From assembly GCA_025359885.1 (NCBI GenBank), contig JANYDG010000006.1:34349-98348 (forward strand): a stretch of 64,000 nt of DNA, read 5' to 3'. The stretch comes from Acidobacteriota bacterium (lineage in GTDB: Bacteria; Acidobacteriota; Terriglobia; Terriglobales; Acidobacteriaceae). The translations under genes were made by a program, and so were the position numbers. Shown here one piece after another: positions 8,163 to 17,216 of this stretch. The notes below the pieces were generated by a model. It searched no databases. It was not told where the DNA came from and saw only the letters and a program-made list of their open reading frames with translations. Every line of letters starts with the position of its first letter. The first letter of the stretch is position 1.

Positions 8163-9818
8163 TTACTCCTTTGAATTCGGTTCTAAAGTGACCTGTGTTT
8201 TTTGCAAAGACCAGAAGAGATAGACAGGAATGCCGAGCAACACGATGATCAGTCCGGGCCATGTGTACTGCGGCTTGTACCGCAATAATACGATACAAAT
8301 CCAACCCGCCATCACGATGTAGATTGCGGGCAGCACCGGATAGCCGAGGGCTTTGTACGGCCGGGGCTCGAGCGGCCGCTTCACCCGCAGCACAAACAGA
8401 CCCACGATAGTGAGGATATAGAACAGAAGAACCGCAAAGACAATGTAGTCGAGCAGTTGCCCGTATGAGCCTGAAATACAGAGCAGCGAGGCCCAGACTG
8501 CCTGCACAATCAGCCCCGCCACAGGCGTCTTGTACTTGGGATGCAGCTTGCCAACTGCCTTGAAAAACAGGCCATCCTGGCTCATCGCATAGTAAACCCG
8601 CGCCCCGGCCATCGTCATGCCGTTGGCGCAGCCAAAGGTCGAGACGAGGATCGCGCCCGCCATGAGGAAGGCACCGGCAGAGCCGAATATCTGCTCCAGG
8701 GTGGCTGTACCAACGCGGTCTTCTGAAGCAAATTGAATCCCTCGCGCCAATACCGACGTCCCCTGCGAGTCGCCATGGAGCGGCAAAACAAGAAGATAGG
8801 CCACGGAAGCCAGCAGGAAAGCGGTCAGCACAAAGCCGGTGCCGAGAACCAGCGAGAGCGGGATATTTCGTTTGGGGTTCTTCACTTCTCCGGCAGTAAA
8901 GGTGATGTTGTTCCACGCATCGGCAGAGAAAAGCGACCCCACCTGCACCACTGCGAGAATCACCAGCAGGTTCACCAGTACCGTGGGGCCGCCCGCGCCC
9001 ACCTGGACTGGGTGCAGCGTGGACCAGCCGGCGTTCTTCCAGAAAGCGCTCAGGCTGTCCCCGAAATTCGCGATCGAGGCGGTCGGATTGCGCCCAATTG
9101 TGAAGCCCAGCAGAATCAGCGCGGCAAGCGAAAACCCTTTCGCAGTAGTGAAGACGTTCTGGATGAGCGAGCCAAGGCGAACCCCGAAGATGTTGACGAA
9201 AGCAAGCAGGAAGACGACACAGATTCCGACCAGATTGGCAGTACTGACGCCGATTTCCATGTTGCCCAGCACCATCGGCCCCAGGTGAACCTCGGACACG
9301 TGTGCAATGTGCCAGAGCCAGTGCTTGCTCGAAATCACGGGAAAGAAGACGCCTAGAAACTTGCCAAATCCGACAGCGATTGCCGCAATCGTACCGGTTT
9401 GAATCACCAAAAAGAGGGTCCAACCATATAGAAAGCCCCACAACGATCCGAGCGACTCGCGCAGATAGACGTACTGACCGCCAGCTTTTGGCATCATTGC
9501 GGCCAATTCACCATAGCTCAGGGCGCAGATGATGGTCATGACGGCCGTAATGACCCATGCTGCGAGAAAAAGCGCCGGCGAATCGGTGGTTCTGCCAATC
9601 TCAGCATCGACCAGGAAGATGCCGGAACCGATCATGGAACCCACGACGATGGCAGTAGAACTGAAGAGGCCGAGCGACTGCACCATCTGCGGGTTAGAGG
9701 CGGTTGATGACGGATGAGATTGGGATTCAGTTGGGGAGGTCACTTGGATAGGTTTTACCCGATTCGAAACAAAAAGTCTTCTGCTTTCTTTCGCGGCTAC
9801 CGGAGTGCCTGCAACCAT
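8163..9818 (-). CDS. APC-superfamily amino-acid permease (LAT-like)
   Basis: Up to 551 residues. The transporter domain starts at GLFSSTAIVVGSMIGSGIFL, preceded by a polar, Ser-rich N-terminus, and continues through GELAAMMPKAGGQYVYLRE with some 12 hydrophobic segments, as in L-type/y+L-type exchangers. The start is uncertain: ATG 9818 overlaps thiE by 22 nt, GTG 9743 gives a shorter tail, and neither has a strong ribosome site. It shares a transcript direction with thiE upstream and the next permease downstream. Substrate not predictable. Confidence 0.9.
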   Translation of the reverse strand: MVAGTPVAAKESRRLFVSNRVKPIQVTSPTESQSHPSSTASNPQMVQSLGLFSSTAIVVGSMIGSGIFLVDAEIGRTTDSPALFLAAWVITAVMTIICALSYGELAAMMPKAGGQYVYLRESLGSLWGFLYGWTLFLVIQTGTIAAIAVGFGKFLGVFFPVISSKHWLWHIAHVSEVHLGPMVLGNMEIGVSTANLVGICVVFLLAFVNIFGVRLGSLIQNVFTTAKGFSLAALILLGFTIGRNPTASIANFGDSLSAFWKNAGWSTLHPVQVGAGGPTVLVNLLVILAVVQVGSLFSADAWNNITFTAGEVKNPKRNIPLSLVLGTGFVLTAFLLASVAYLLVLPLHGDSQGTSVLARGIQFASEDRVGTATLEQIFGSAGAFLMAGAILVSTFGCANGMTMAGARVYYAMSQDGLFFKAVGKLHPKYKTPVAGLIVQAVWASLLCISGSYGQLLDYIVFAVLLFYILTIVGLFVLRVKRPLEPRPYKALGYPVLPAIYIVMAGWICIVLLRYKPQYTWPGLIIVLLGIPVYLFWSLQKTQVTLEPNSKE

Positions 9819-10438
9819 CGTTGCAACTCAACCGCAGGATCGTCCTGCTGAAAGATCGCTGCTGCTACCGCAACCGCATCTGCTCCAGCTGCGAGAATCT
9901 CTGGAGCGGTCGCAAGCGTGATGCCCGCCGCAGCCACAATTATCGGAGCCGGTCCTGCGATCGCACGAAACCGCCGCACACCCTCCAAGCCAATCGGGGC
10001 TGCTGAAGTCTGCTTGGTGGTGGTCGGAAAGATGGGACCAAACGCTACGTAATCCACCGGGCCAGAGATCGCGGCTTGCAATTCAGCCTCGCTGCCGGCC
10101 GAAGTACCAACGATGCGCCCAGGGCCCAGCAGCATCCGCGCATCCGCAGTGGGCAAGTCTCCAGCATCCACATGAACACCATCAAAGCCAGCTGCGAGAG
10201 TCACATCCACCCGGTCGTCGAGCACGAGTTTCACTTCGCCAGACAGCATCGCCGCCCGTAGCACCCGCGCATCAGCCAACACTTCAGCATCGGTTCCGGT
10301 CTTGTTTCGGTATTCCAGCAACTGAAGCCCGGCGTCAGCCAGCGAGCGCCCCAACCGGTCGAGAAATTGAGGCCTGCCATCCCTCGGGATACGAGAGCTG
10401 TCGAGAATCGGATAGACTTTGGGCAACCACCTGCGCAT
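9797..10438 (-). CDS. thiE: Thiamine-phosphate synthase
   Basis: Joins HMP diphosphate and thiazole phosphate to give thiamine monophosphate. The 213-residue TIM barrel shows the pyrophosphate-binding YRNK motif near residue 44, DDRVDVTLAAGFDGVHV in the centre and FGPIFPTTTK near 135. No other thi gene is nearby, so it is a detached pathway member. It overlaps the longest form of the downstream permease gene by 22 nt. Confidence 0.93.
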   Translation of the reverse strand: MRRWLPKVYPILDSSRIPRDGRPQFLDRLGRSLADAGLQLLEYRNKTGTDAEVLADARVLRAAMLSGEVKLVLDDRVDVTLAAGFDGVHVDAGDLPTADARMLLGPGRIVGTSAGSEAELQAAISGPVDYVAFGPIFPTTTKQTSAAPIGLEGVRRFRAIAGPAPIIVAAAGITLATAPEILAAGADAVAVAAAIFQQDDPAVELQRWLQALR

Positions 10439-10473
10439 ACCAGCAGGTTACCGGATAGACCCTTATCTGGGGC

Positions 10474-10977
10474 TTAACTCTGGTCGGCTGAGGGCCCGTA
10501 AATACCGGGAACTGGTACGTTGAGCAGCCGCAGGTCAACCCCCAACTGCGCACGATGATGAATGCCGTGGTTGAGCACCCAGTTCCGGAAAACCCGGTAC
10601 CGTGTGTCGTCAATCCAAGTCTGGCCCATGCCAATCATCTTCCAGTTGTCGTCCCACCGGGCAGGGTCAAGGGCGACAAGCGCGGCCCGAGCCTCCGCTG
10701 ACTCCCTGTCAAACCGCTCAAGCAACGCCGCCTTGCTTGCCGGGATGTACGACTCAAACTGGTGCTCAACCGCGAATTCCAACTTGTCTATCGTGAGCGT
10801 ATGAATGGCCCACTCACAGGGCGTTTCCGCCACATGACCAGCCAAACGGCCAAGTGTAAAAGACTTGGGATGAGCTTTCCAGGTGAAATCTGCGTCGGCA
10901 GGAATGGCATCGAGAATCTTGCGAGTCAGGGCCAATTCGCGGTCAAATTCGGCAATCAGTTCCTGTTGCATGTCCAT
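10474..10977 (-). CDS. DinB-family metal-binding protein
   Basis: A 167-residue four-helix DinB/YfiT-like protein. The start ATG 10977 (MDMQQELIAEF) is chosen because GGAGG lies 6 nt upstream; the frame is open further upstream without support. Histidines expected to bind the metal are in HVAETPCEW and NHGIHHRAQL. The family includes thiol-dependent transferases such as bacillithiol S-transferases, but the substrate here is unknown. It precedes thiE on the same strand (35 nt). Confidence 0.85.
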   Translation of the reverse strand: MDMQQELIAEFDRELALTRKILDAIPADADFTWKAHPKSFTLGRLAGHVAETPCEWAIHTLTIDKLEFAVEHQFESYIPASKAALLERFDRESAEARAALVALDPARWDDNWKMIGMGQTWIDDTRYRVFRNWVLNHGIHHRAQLGVDLRLLNVPVPGIYGPSADQS

Positions 10978-11105
10978 TGGCAACCTCCACATTGGTGCCA
11001 CGCCAGCATACAACGGCGCGGCCCAAAAGGCGAATAAAAAGCGATAATTTGTTTTTGCGAAGTAACCGTAAACCCGCTCCGCATGGCCATGGCTATCGAC
11101 GCGAA

Positions 11106-11690
11106 CTACGCCTGAGCAGCCAAGTCCTCCGGCGTGTCGATGTCTACCACTCCCTCGCCCCAGTCAACCGTCAGCAGGGGAATCGACGGACTTCGCAGCA
11201 AAAAACGCGCCCCCGTGTCACCGCTCAAACTCATCAGGCTGCCAAACTGGCTCGCAGGAAAGATGACGGGGATTCCGGCAATGCCTCCATAACGCGATGC
11301 GACGATTGAGGATTCGGCAGCACCTACCCATGTAGCCGCGAGGGCCTCAAGATGCGCAGTATTCAGCTTTGGCTGATCGCAAACCAGCAGCATAGCTGCC
11401 TTTGCCTCAGGCAAAACCTGGGCAAGAGCCCGCATCCCGGCGTGAATTGAAGTGGCGATTCCCTTCTCCCAATCGGCATTAACGACAGTTGTAACATCCT
11501 GTTGCGCAACTTCGGGCTGGATGAGTTGCTGGTGTGCCCCAAGTACGACGAGGACAGGTCCAGCGCCAGCCTGGATCGTGATGCGAATTGTCCGGGCGAG
11601 CAGGGTCTCTCCATCCATCGGTACCAGTTGCTTTGGCTGGCCCAGGCGTCGGCTGGCGCCGGCAGCGAGAATGATCGCTGGCATCTTCAT
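11106..11690 (-). CDS. MobA/MocA-like nucleotidyltransferase
   Basis: 194 residues from ATG 11690 (MKMPAIILAAGASRRLGQPKQL). The AAGASRRLGQPKQ motif is the nucleotide-binding signature of NTP transferases of the MobA/MocA type, which attach CMP or GMP to molybdopterin. VVNADWEKGIATSIHAG and LLVCDQP with its metal-binding Asp follow. MocA (CMP to Mo-molybdopterin, for xanthine-dehydrogenase-type enzymes) is the closest fit, but no molybdoenzyme gene is adjacent, so the substrate is inferred only. Confidence 0.85.
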   Translation of the reverse strand: MKMPAIILAAGASRRLGQPKQLVPMDGETLLARTIRITIQAGAGPVLVVLGAHQQLIQPEVAQQDVTTVVNADWEKGIATSIHAGMRALAQVLPEAKAAMLLVCDQPKLNTAHLEALAATWVGAAESSIVASRYGGIAGIPVIFPASQFGSLMSLSGDTGARFLLRSPSIPLLTVDWGEGVVDIDTPEDLAAQA

Positions 11691-11801
11691 CGCTCTGAGT
11701 GTAGCCGAACTCGCTACTTCGGTTGAGTTTGCGCTTGACCGCAGGGTAGGTCTGGTCACAAACTAAGGTTTCCAGAGCCCAGGCAAACAACAGGAGAGTG
11801 C

Positions 11802-13256
11802 GTGACGAAAGACAGCGCGGCGGCAGCAGTGTATGCAGCAGGGGAAACGACCGGAGTCGACGGGTTGGACAAATTGGACAAATTGGACAAAATGGACAAG
11901 GGCTATGGGCTGCACAAAGGCGTCCTTTCGCCCATGGAGACGCTGGCGCAATCGGTTTCGACCATGGCTCCATCGACCTCGCCATCGCTCACCATTCCGC
12001 TTGTTTTTGCGCTGGCCGGGAACGGGACCTGGTTTGTTTACCTGCTAACCACGTGCGCCATGCTGCTGGTAGGCTTTTGCGTAAGCCGCTTTGCCCGAAT
12101 GTCAGCTTCGCCCGGTTCGCTCTACACCTATACTGCTGACACCCTGCGCCCCTCTCTGGGAGCCGTTGCCGCCTGGGCGCTGCTGATCGCCTATATCGCC
12201 ACCGGCGCCTCAGTCGCCGGAGGTGCCCTTTACTACGCGGATGTGCTGTGCGGCCAGTTCTTTTCATGGACGCCCCCGGCACTGGTGGCCCTGGCATTAA
12301 CCTTTGTCGTGAGCGGAGCCATCGCCTACCGCGACGTAAAACTCTCTGCCGAGCTTATGTTGTGGATCGAAATCATCTCTGTCAGCCTTATTGCCATTGT
12401 TCTTGTACTTTTGCTCGGCCGTTACGGGCTTCGGCTTGACATGGACCAGCTTCGATTGAAAGGCGTTTCCTTCACCGGGATGGGCCCGGCGCTGGTGCTG
12501 GCCATGTTCAGCTTTGTCGGGTTTGAAAGCGCAACCACCCTGGGCGGCGAGGCTCGCGAACCCCTCAAGACGATTCCCCGCGCCGTAATTCAATGCGCCA
12601 TCCTGGCCGGAGTTTTCTTCATGCTTTGCGCCTATTCTGAGGTGTTGGGTTTCCAGGGAGAAACCGGCAAGCTGAGCGACTCAACCAGTCCGCTGCATGT
12701 GCTGGCGAGGAAGGCCGGCGTCAATCCACTCGGTACGGCAATCGACATCGGCGCCTTCGTGAGCATGTTTGCCTGCGTGCTAGCCTGCACCACAGCAGCC
12801 GCACGCGTGCTCTTGAGAATGGCCCATAGCGGGCTCGTACCCGATGTTTTTGGCCGCACTCACAAGAAGTACGGCACGCCCGTCGCAGGAGTGGCCCTCA
12901 CCTGCATTGCGATGTTTGTGGCCACAGCCGCGCTCGCTCTTCGCAGCGTTGGCGGAACGGATATGTATGGCTGGCTGGGCTCCATCTCGGTCTTCGGATT
13001 CCTGACCGCATACGCCCTGGTCGCCGTATCGCTGCCCTTCGCGCGCAGAGCCATGGGGCGGCATTCACACTTTGTGGCGGCGGTCAGCTGGTTCACGGTG
13101 ATGGTGATGATTGCCGGAGCCGTCGGCAGTGTCTATCCGGTACCAGAGGCTCCAGCGCTCTGGTTTCCATATATCTACCTCGGGTACATGGCACTGGGCA
13201 TGCTGTGGTTCCTGGTACGCCGTAGAACGATCCATGCCCGCCGCGAAACCTCCTGA
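11802..13256 (+). CDS. APC-superfamily amino-acid permease with repeat-bearing N-terminus
   Basis: A 484-residue membrane transporter starting at GTG 11802 with AGGAGA 6 nt upstream. About 12 hydrophobic segments start at SMAPSTSPSLTIPLVFALAG; FSFVGFESATTLGGEAREP is the conserved mid-protein APC motif. The first 45 residues are polar and contain LDKLDKLDKMDK, encoded by 3-4 tandem copies of a 9-nt unit (11865-11900). Substrate unknown. It is divergent from the MocA-like gene (111 nt). Confidence 0.9.
   Translation: MTKDSAAAAVYAAGETTGVDGLDKLDKLDKMDKGYGLHKGVLSPMETLAQSVSTMAPSTSPSLTIPLVFALAGNGTWFVYLLTTCAMLLVGFCVSRFARMSASPGSLYTYTADTLRPSLGAVAAWALLIAYIATGASVAGGALYYADVLCGQFFSWTPPALVALALTFVVSGAIAYRDVKLSAELMLWIEIISVSLIAIVLVLLLGRYGLRLDMDQLRLKGVSFTGMGPALVLAMFSFVGFESATTLGGEAREPLKTIPRAVIQCAILAGVFFMLCAYSEVLGFQGETGKLSDSTSPLHVLARKAGVNPLGTAIDIGAFVSMFACVLACTTAAARVLLRMAHSGLVPDVFGRTHKKYGTPVAGVALTCIAMFVATAALALRSVGGTDMYGWLGSISVFGFLTAYALVAVSLPFARRAMGRHSHFVAAVSWFTVMVMIAGAVGSVYPVPEAPALWFPYIYLGYMALGMLWFLVRRRTIHARRETS
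11865..11900 (+). repeat. Coding 9-nt tandem repeat (TTGGACAAA)
   Basis: Three perfect copies of TTGGACAAA plus ATGGACAAG encode LDKLDKLDKMDK at the cytoplasmic N-terminus of the permease. Because the unit is a multiple of three, copy-number change would keep the frame. Confidence 0.8.
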
Positions 13257-13298
13257 ATTGACCCAGGACGGGCTCCCTCAGTCCCAGGATGCGCTCAT

Positions 13299-13793
13299 TC
13301 AGGCCTGCCCGTCATGGTCTGGCTGCATCAGAATGATCAGGACAAAGCCGACAACAGCAAACATGCGGAATGCGGCTTCCTGGCCATTCCACGCGTGTGA
13401 TTGCCACATCAGGAACCATTCCGCACCGACAGATAGAAACGCGACAAGCCACATGAGCAGGCTAAGTGTCAGGGCCAGAACCGAAATGCGCTTGGCAGCA
13501 TTGAACTCGGCCGCCGGTTTCGTCAGTGCGCGCAGCAGGTTCCACGCTCCCCACCAGCACAGGACCGTCGTGACAATCTCCCAGGCAATGATGGAAAAAT
13601 AAAAGCTGATGTGGATGAGGGGATCATTGATCGCCCGCCACATCCCATGATTGCCGGGAAACGTCGTATCCATCATCAGTACATGGCGTACGAACTGGTA
13701 GTTTGAATCAAAATCAGTCGTGTTGTTCAGCACCACCAGGGTGTAAAAAAGGGCAATTGCAGACAGTAAAAGCAGTTTGGCTATGCGGGTCAT
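13299..13793 (-). CDS. DUF2165 small integral membrane protein
   Basis: 164 residues with about four transmembrane segments: an N-terminal helix after MTRIAKLLLL, one around FYFSIIAWEIVTTVL, and two in the C-terminal half. It carries the conserved DFDSNYQFVRHVLMMD segment of DUF2165. The function of the family is unknown. Its start overlaps the stop of the upstream cytochrome gene by 4 nt, so the two are translationally coupled and probably form a membrane redox pair. Confidence 0.85.
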   Translation of the reverse strand: MTRIAKLLLLSAIALFYTLVVLNNTTDFDSNYQFVRHVLMMDTTFPGNHGMWRAINDPLIHISFYFSIIAWEIVTTVLCWWGAWNLLRALTKPAAEFNAAKRISVLALTLSLLMWLVAFLSVGAEWFLMWQSHAWNGQEAAFRMFAVVGFVLIILMQPDHDGQA

Positions 13794-14752
13794 TTTTGCG
13801 CTTTCTGAATTTGAGATGAATCACGTTGAGCCAGCGTCGATTGACTCGTTCTGGACCAGGCAAAGGTTTTGAAGTAGGCAGTGATTGCTTCGAGTGTTTC
13901 AACGTCGTAAGTGCTGTGAGCCGGCATTTTGGCGCACGGCTGAATAGCGACCGGGTTGCGAATGTATTGCTGAAAGCGGGTAGAATCCGTTGCCGCCCAG
14001 GCAGCCAGCACGAGCCAGGAGCGGGAAGCCCGTTCACCCCCCTCGCCGTCCAGACTGTGACAGCGAAAGCAGTCCTCGCGCGCAATCCTGTAGCCCTGCC
14101 AAACTGGAGACTGCTCGTCCCACTTTCCAGCCGGACTGATAGTGCCAAACACAACCGCCTCAGAGCGAAACTCAAGCCGCGTCACGCCAAAGGGAACCTG
14201 TGGTTCGTCCTTATGCGACAAAACGCTGAACAACGGTTTAAAGGTAGGGTGAGAGATCAAGTATGGCCCCATCGACGTGTCGTACTCAGAAGCCGGCCAC
14301 TTGTCCCGCATCTGTCCATTAATCTTCAGCACCAGAAGAGGATGATGTGCAGCAAGGTAATCCCTGGAATAGTTGGAGCGGTACTTGTCATAGCAGATGG
14401 CCACGATCAGGTCAGAATGCGTGGCCTGGCCAAAGAGCTTTGCCAAAGCCGTTAGAGACACACCACTGATCTCGGTTTTGCCTTTGAAATTTTCATCATC
14501 CGTAACGCTGTATGCCTCCTGTGGCATCGCGAGCAGGTCCTCATAGCGAATATAGCGGACTGTTCCCAGAGGAAGACCCGCGAGTTCGCCGCCGATTTCG
14601 AGGTCCCCGGCTGAGCTTCGTTCGGCATGCAGGATTGTCCAGCCAGAGGGCTGCTCTGTCTGCTGGACTGCGGTCAGGGCACACGAAACGGCTCCCGGTA
14701 AGCCGGGAAGAATCAACAATGTGAACCAAATCAGGGGTCGCAAAGCAGTCAT
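13790..14752 (-). CDS. Exported mono-heme c-type cytochrome with sulfite-oxidase-like domain
   Basis: 320 residues with a signal peptide at the N-terminus (PLIWFTLLILPGLPGAVSC). Residues about 40-190 resemble a molybdopterin-oxidoreductase (sulfite-oxidase-like) fold: GVSLTALAKLFG, then AICYDKYRSNYSRDYL and PLLVLKINGQ; I see no clear cofactor-ligating Cys. A cytochrome c domain follows with the heme motif CFRCH and a likely Met ligand in AKMPAH. AGGA upstream supports ATG 14752. It is probably a periplasmic electron carrier or sensor working with the DUF2165 protein encoded directly downstream. Confidence 0.8.
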   Translation of the reverse strand: MTALRPLIWFTLLILPGLPGAVSCALTAVQQTEQPSGWTILHAERSSAGDLEIGGELAGLPLGTVRYIRYEDLLAMPQEAYSVTDDENFKGKTEISGVSLTALAKLFGQATHSDLIVAICYDKYRSNYSRDYLAAHHPLLVLKINGQMRDKWPASEYDTSMGPYLISHPTFKPLFSVLSHKDEPQVPFGVTRLEFRSEAVVFGTISPAGKWDEQSPVWQGYRIAREDCFRCHSLDGEGGERASRSWLVLAAWAATDSTRFQQYIRNPVAIQPCAKMPAHSTYDVETLEAITAYFKTFAWSRTSQSTLAQRDSSQIQKAQK

Positions 14753-14840
14753 GGCTCATCCTAGCGTGAAGCAAGCCGAAGCCCAAAGAAAATTCCTCGC
14801 GCCTTTGATGAAAGCAAAGCGCGTGCTAAATTCAACTCAA

Positions 14841-15314
14841 ATGAAGCCGGAAGAATCACTCTCAAAACTTGGCCTCGCCCTCCCCGCACCCCCCGCGCCG
14901 GGAGGCAACTATGTTTCCGCGAAGAGGGTTGGCAACCTTGTGTTCCTGGCAGGGGTCATTTCGACCAACTCATCGGGGGTGATGACCGGCACCGTCGGCC
15001 AGGACCGCTCAGTCGCAGATGGATACACCGCTGCACGTGCCTGCGCACTGACCCAGTTGGCGGTGCTCAAACGCGAACTCGGCAGCCTTGAAGACGTGGT
15101 CGAGATCGTCTCAGTCAACGGCTATGTCAATGCCATATCCGGCTTTGAAGAGTCGCCGGCGGTTATCAACGGCACCTCTGATTTGCTCTTGCAGGTCTTT
15201 GGCGAAGCCGGTAAACATGTTCGCGCCGCCGTCGGCGTCAGCGCCCTGCCACGCAACGCTATCGTCGAGATTCAAATGACGGTTCGCGTCGCAGACGAAG
15301 CGGGGCAGCCATGA
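14841..15314 (+). CDS. Rid family protein (YjgF/Rv2704-like) with the key Arg kept
   Basis: 157 residues from ATG 14841 ([15 protein letters not shown]); upstream ATGs in the same frame are possible but extend into the divergent cytochrome leader. [16 protein letters not shown] and the closing [20 protein letters not shown] are typical. The Arg in HVRAAVGV aligns with the catalytic Arg of RidA, unlike the paralogue at 1483. Rid proteins accompany many catabolic operons and clear reactive imine or aminoacrylate intermediates. Its last 4 nt overlap the acetamidase start (ATGA), so it heads the nitrogen-compound operon. Confidence 0.88.
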   Translation: MKPEESLSKLGLALPAPPAPGGNYVSAKRVGNLVFLAGVISTNSSGVMTGTVGQDRSVADGYTAARACALTQLAVLKRELGSLEDVVEIVSVNGYVNAISGFEESPAVINGTSDLLLQVFGEAGKHVRAAVGVSALPRNAIVEIQMTVRVADEAGQP

Positions 15315-16253
15315 CTGAACACCTTCTGTCCGCCGCTCCAACACACTCCGTTTGGGACCGGTCACTCACCCCTCGGCTGACCATCGAGCCAGGCGACGAA
15401 GTGCAGTTTCAATGCACCGATGCCAGTGGCGGCCAGGTGCATCCAGCCATGACAGCCACCGAATTTCAGCAGATGGATCGCACCCGCATTCACGCCCTCA
15501 CCGGCCCGGTTTGGATTGAAAGAGCCGAGCCCGGCGACGTGCTTCAGGTGGATGTTCTCTCGACACAGCATCGCGGCTGGGGCTGGTCGAGCATCATTGA
15601 AGGTCTGGGATTCCTCAAAGATCGCTTCCGCACGCCAACCCTCTTTCACTGGCATCTGGATGGCGACCAAACTCGCTCCCTGGCGCCAGCAGTGTTGCCC
15701 GTCCGACCCTTCCTCGGCGTCATGGGCGTCGCACGGGCCGAGCATGGCTCCTTCCGTACGCGCCCACCAGGCAGCTTTGGCGGTAACCTCGACGTACGCG
15801 AGTTGTGCGCTGGTTCAAAGCTGTATCTACCCATCTACACCCCGGGTGCCCTCTTCAGTTGCGGAGATGGGCATGCTGCACAGGGAGATGGTGAGGTCTG
15901 CATCAACGGCGTCGAATGCCCCCTGGACGTGACCCTCCGCTTTGCCTTGCATAAACAGCAACCGCTGGCCGCTGGTTGAGTCCAGCGAAGCAGTCACTCC
16001 CGACGCCAGAGCCGATTCCTGGATCGTCGTCGAATCCGCCGAGGACGTGGTCGCAGCCGCAAAAGGTGCCACCTATCGCATGGTTGATTTGCTGGTAAGC
16101 CGCTGGGGTTTCAGCGAAGTGCATGCATACATCCTATGCAGCGTCGCGCTCAAGCTCCGGCTCAGTCAGATGGTCAATGAACCCGTCTACACCGTCAGCG
16201 GCGCCATCAGCAAGCAAATCCTGCCCGCCCGGGAGCTCTTCCCTGTCCTATGA
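15311..16253 (+). pseudogene. Acetamidase/formamidase split by a frameshift
   Basis: The first 222 codons (15311-15979) encode the N-terminal two thirds of an FmdA/AmdA-type amidohydrolase, with FGGNLDVRELCAGS and GDGHAAQGDGEVC as conserved landmarks, and end at a TGA after LAAG. The rest continues in another frame from about 15965 (PLVESSEAVTPDARADSW, then [35 protein letters not shown]) to 16253. The break falls in a CCGCTGG CCGCTGG direct repeat, a likely slippage point. Such enzymes release ammonia from formamide or small amides. Either a real inactivating frameshift, a recoding site or an assembly error; the 4-nt overlaps at both ends suggest a recently intact operon gene. Confidence 0.8.
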
Positions 16254-16732
16254 GTGACCAAGTATCCATACCGCGCCCTCCGTTTCCACCCTTTCACCAC
16301 GAAACTGCAGTGCAAAAGGTCCGCATGGCCGAGGATGGCTGGAATTCCAGAAATCCAGAGCGCGTCGCTCTGGCTTACACAACCGATTCCCGCTGGCGAA
16401 ATCGGTCTGAATTCATCCATGGGCGGGCCGAGATCGTTGCTTTCCTGACGCGGAAGTGGAGTCTGGAACTGGATTACCGCCTCGTCAAGGAATTATGGGC
16501 TTTCGAGGGCAATCGTATCGCAGTGCGATTCGCCTATGAATTTCACAATGATGCCGGGAACTGGTTTCGCGCCTATGGCAACGAAAACTGGGAATTTGAT
16601 GAACTGGGTCTTATGCACGTACGACACGCAAGCATCAACGACCTGGCGATAGCTGGGGCAGAGCGCAAGTTCCGCTGGCCCTCAGGACCACGACCCGCCG
16701 ACCATCCCGGGCTCACCGAGATCGGACTTTAA
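16250..16732 (+). CDS. DUF1348 (NTF2-like) protein
   Basis: 160 residues with the hallmark DUF1348 sequence: [25 protein letters not shown], then [18 protein letters not shown] and [23 protein letters not shown]. The fold is a cone-shaped NTF2/SnoaL-like barrel that binds small ligands; no reaction is established. It overlaps the acetamidase stop by 4 nt (ATGA), so it belongs to the same operon. Confidence 0.9.
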   Translation: MSDQVSIPRPPFPPFHHETAVQKVRMAEDGWNSRNPERVALAYTTDSRWRNRSEFIHGRAEIVAFLTRKWSLELDYRLVKELWAFEGNRIAVRFAYEFHNDAGNWFRAYGNENWEFDELGLMHVRHASINDLAIAGAERKFRWPSGPRPADHPGLTEIGL

Positions 16733-16820
16733 AAACACGATGCAAGGTTATGACCTCCTGGCGCAAACCGTCCAGACTTTGACTGAAATGTGCCGAAACC
16801 ACCGACAAGGATGAGTCCCC

Positions 16821-17216
16821 ATGACCGTTTCTTCAGACGAAATCAATTTGCCCGAAGTCATCGCCGAGCTGAACGAACTCTACCCACGTTACGAGCAGGC
16901 GCTCATTTCGAACGACGTCTCCACGCTGGTCGCGATGTTCTGGGCATCACCGCAGGTCATGCGTTTCGGGGTCACAGAAAATCTTTATGGTGAAGATGAA
17001 CTGGAAGCCTTTCGCCAAAGCCGCCCCTCCGCAAATCTCGCTCGCACAGTCAAGCGGCTCGACATCGTCAGCTTTGGCCGCGATTTCGCCAGTATCACCC
17101 TTGAATTTCAACGAGATACAGCCAAAGGAACGGTACTGGGAAGGCAAAGTCAGGTCTGGGTACGACTAAGCCAGGGTTGGCGTATCGTCTCTGCTCACGT
17201 ATCACTCTTGCCGTAA
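16821..17216 (+). CDS. AtzH/HpxZ-like protein
   Basis: 131 residues of the SnoaL-like family that includes HpxZ (oxalurate catabolism) and AtzH (acts on 1,3-dicarboxyurea in cyanuric acid breakdown). Seen: LPEVIAELNELYPRYEQAL, LVAMFWASPQVMRFG and the closing GRQSQVWVRLSQGWRIVSAHVS. These relatives act on ureido or carboxyurea intermediates and are encoded next to signature-type amidases, which this cluster also has (28598). It lies 88 nt after the DUF1348 gene on the same strand. Confidence 0.85.
   Translation: MTVSSDEINLPEVIAELNELYPRYEQALISNDVSTLVAMFWASPQVMRFGVTENLYGEDELEAFRQSRPSANLARTVKRLDIVSFGRDFASITLEFQRDTAKGTVLGRQSQVWVRLSQGWRIVSAHVSLLP

Noticed and set aside
7744..9441. 565-codon minus-strand frame across the two permease genes
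   Set aside because: It runs through both transporter genes in a wrong frame; its residues are Arg/Gly/Cys-rich and lack membrane segments.
15977..15979. Selenocysteine at the acetamidase TGA
   Set aside because: Sequence beyond the TGA in that frame is not family-like; the continuation lies in another frame, so a frameshift explains it.
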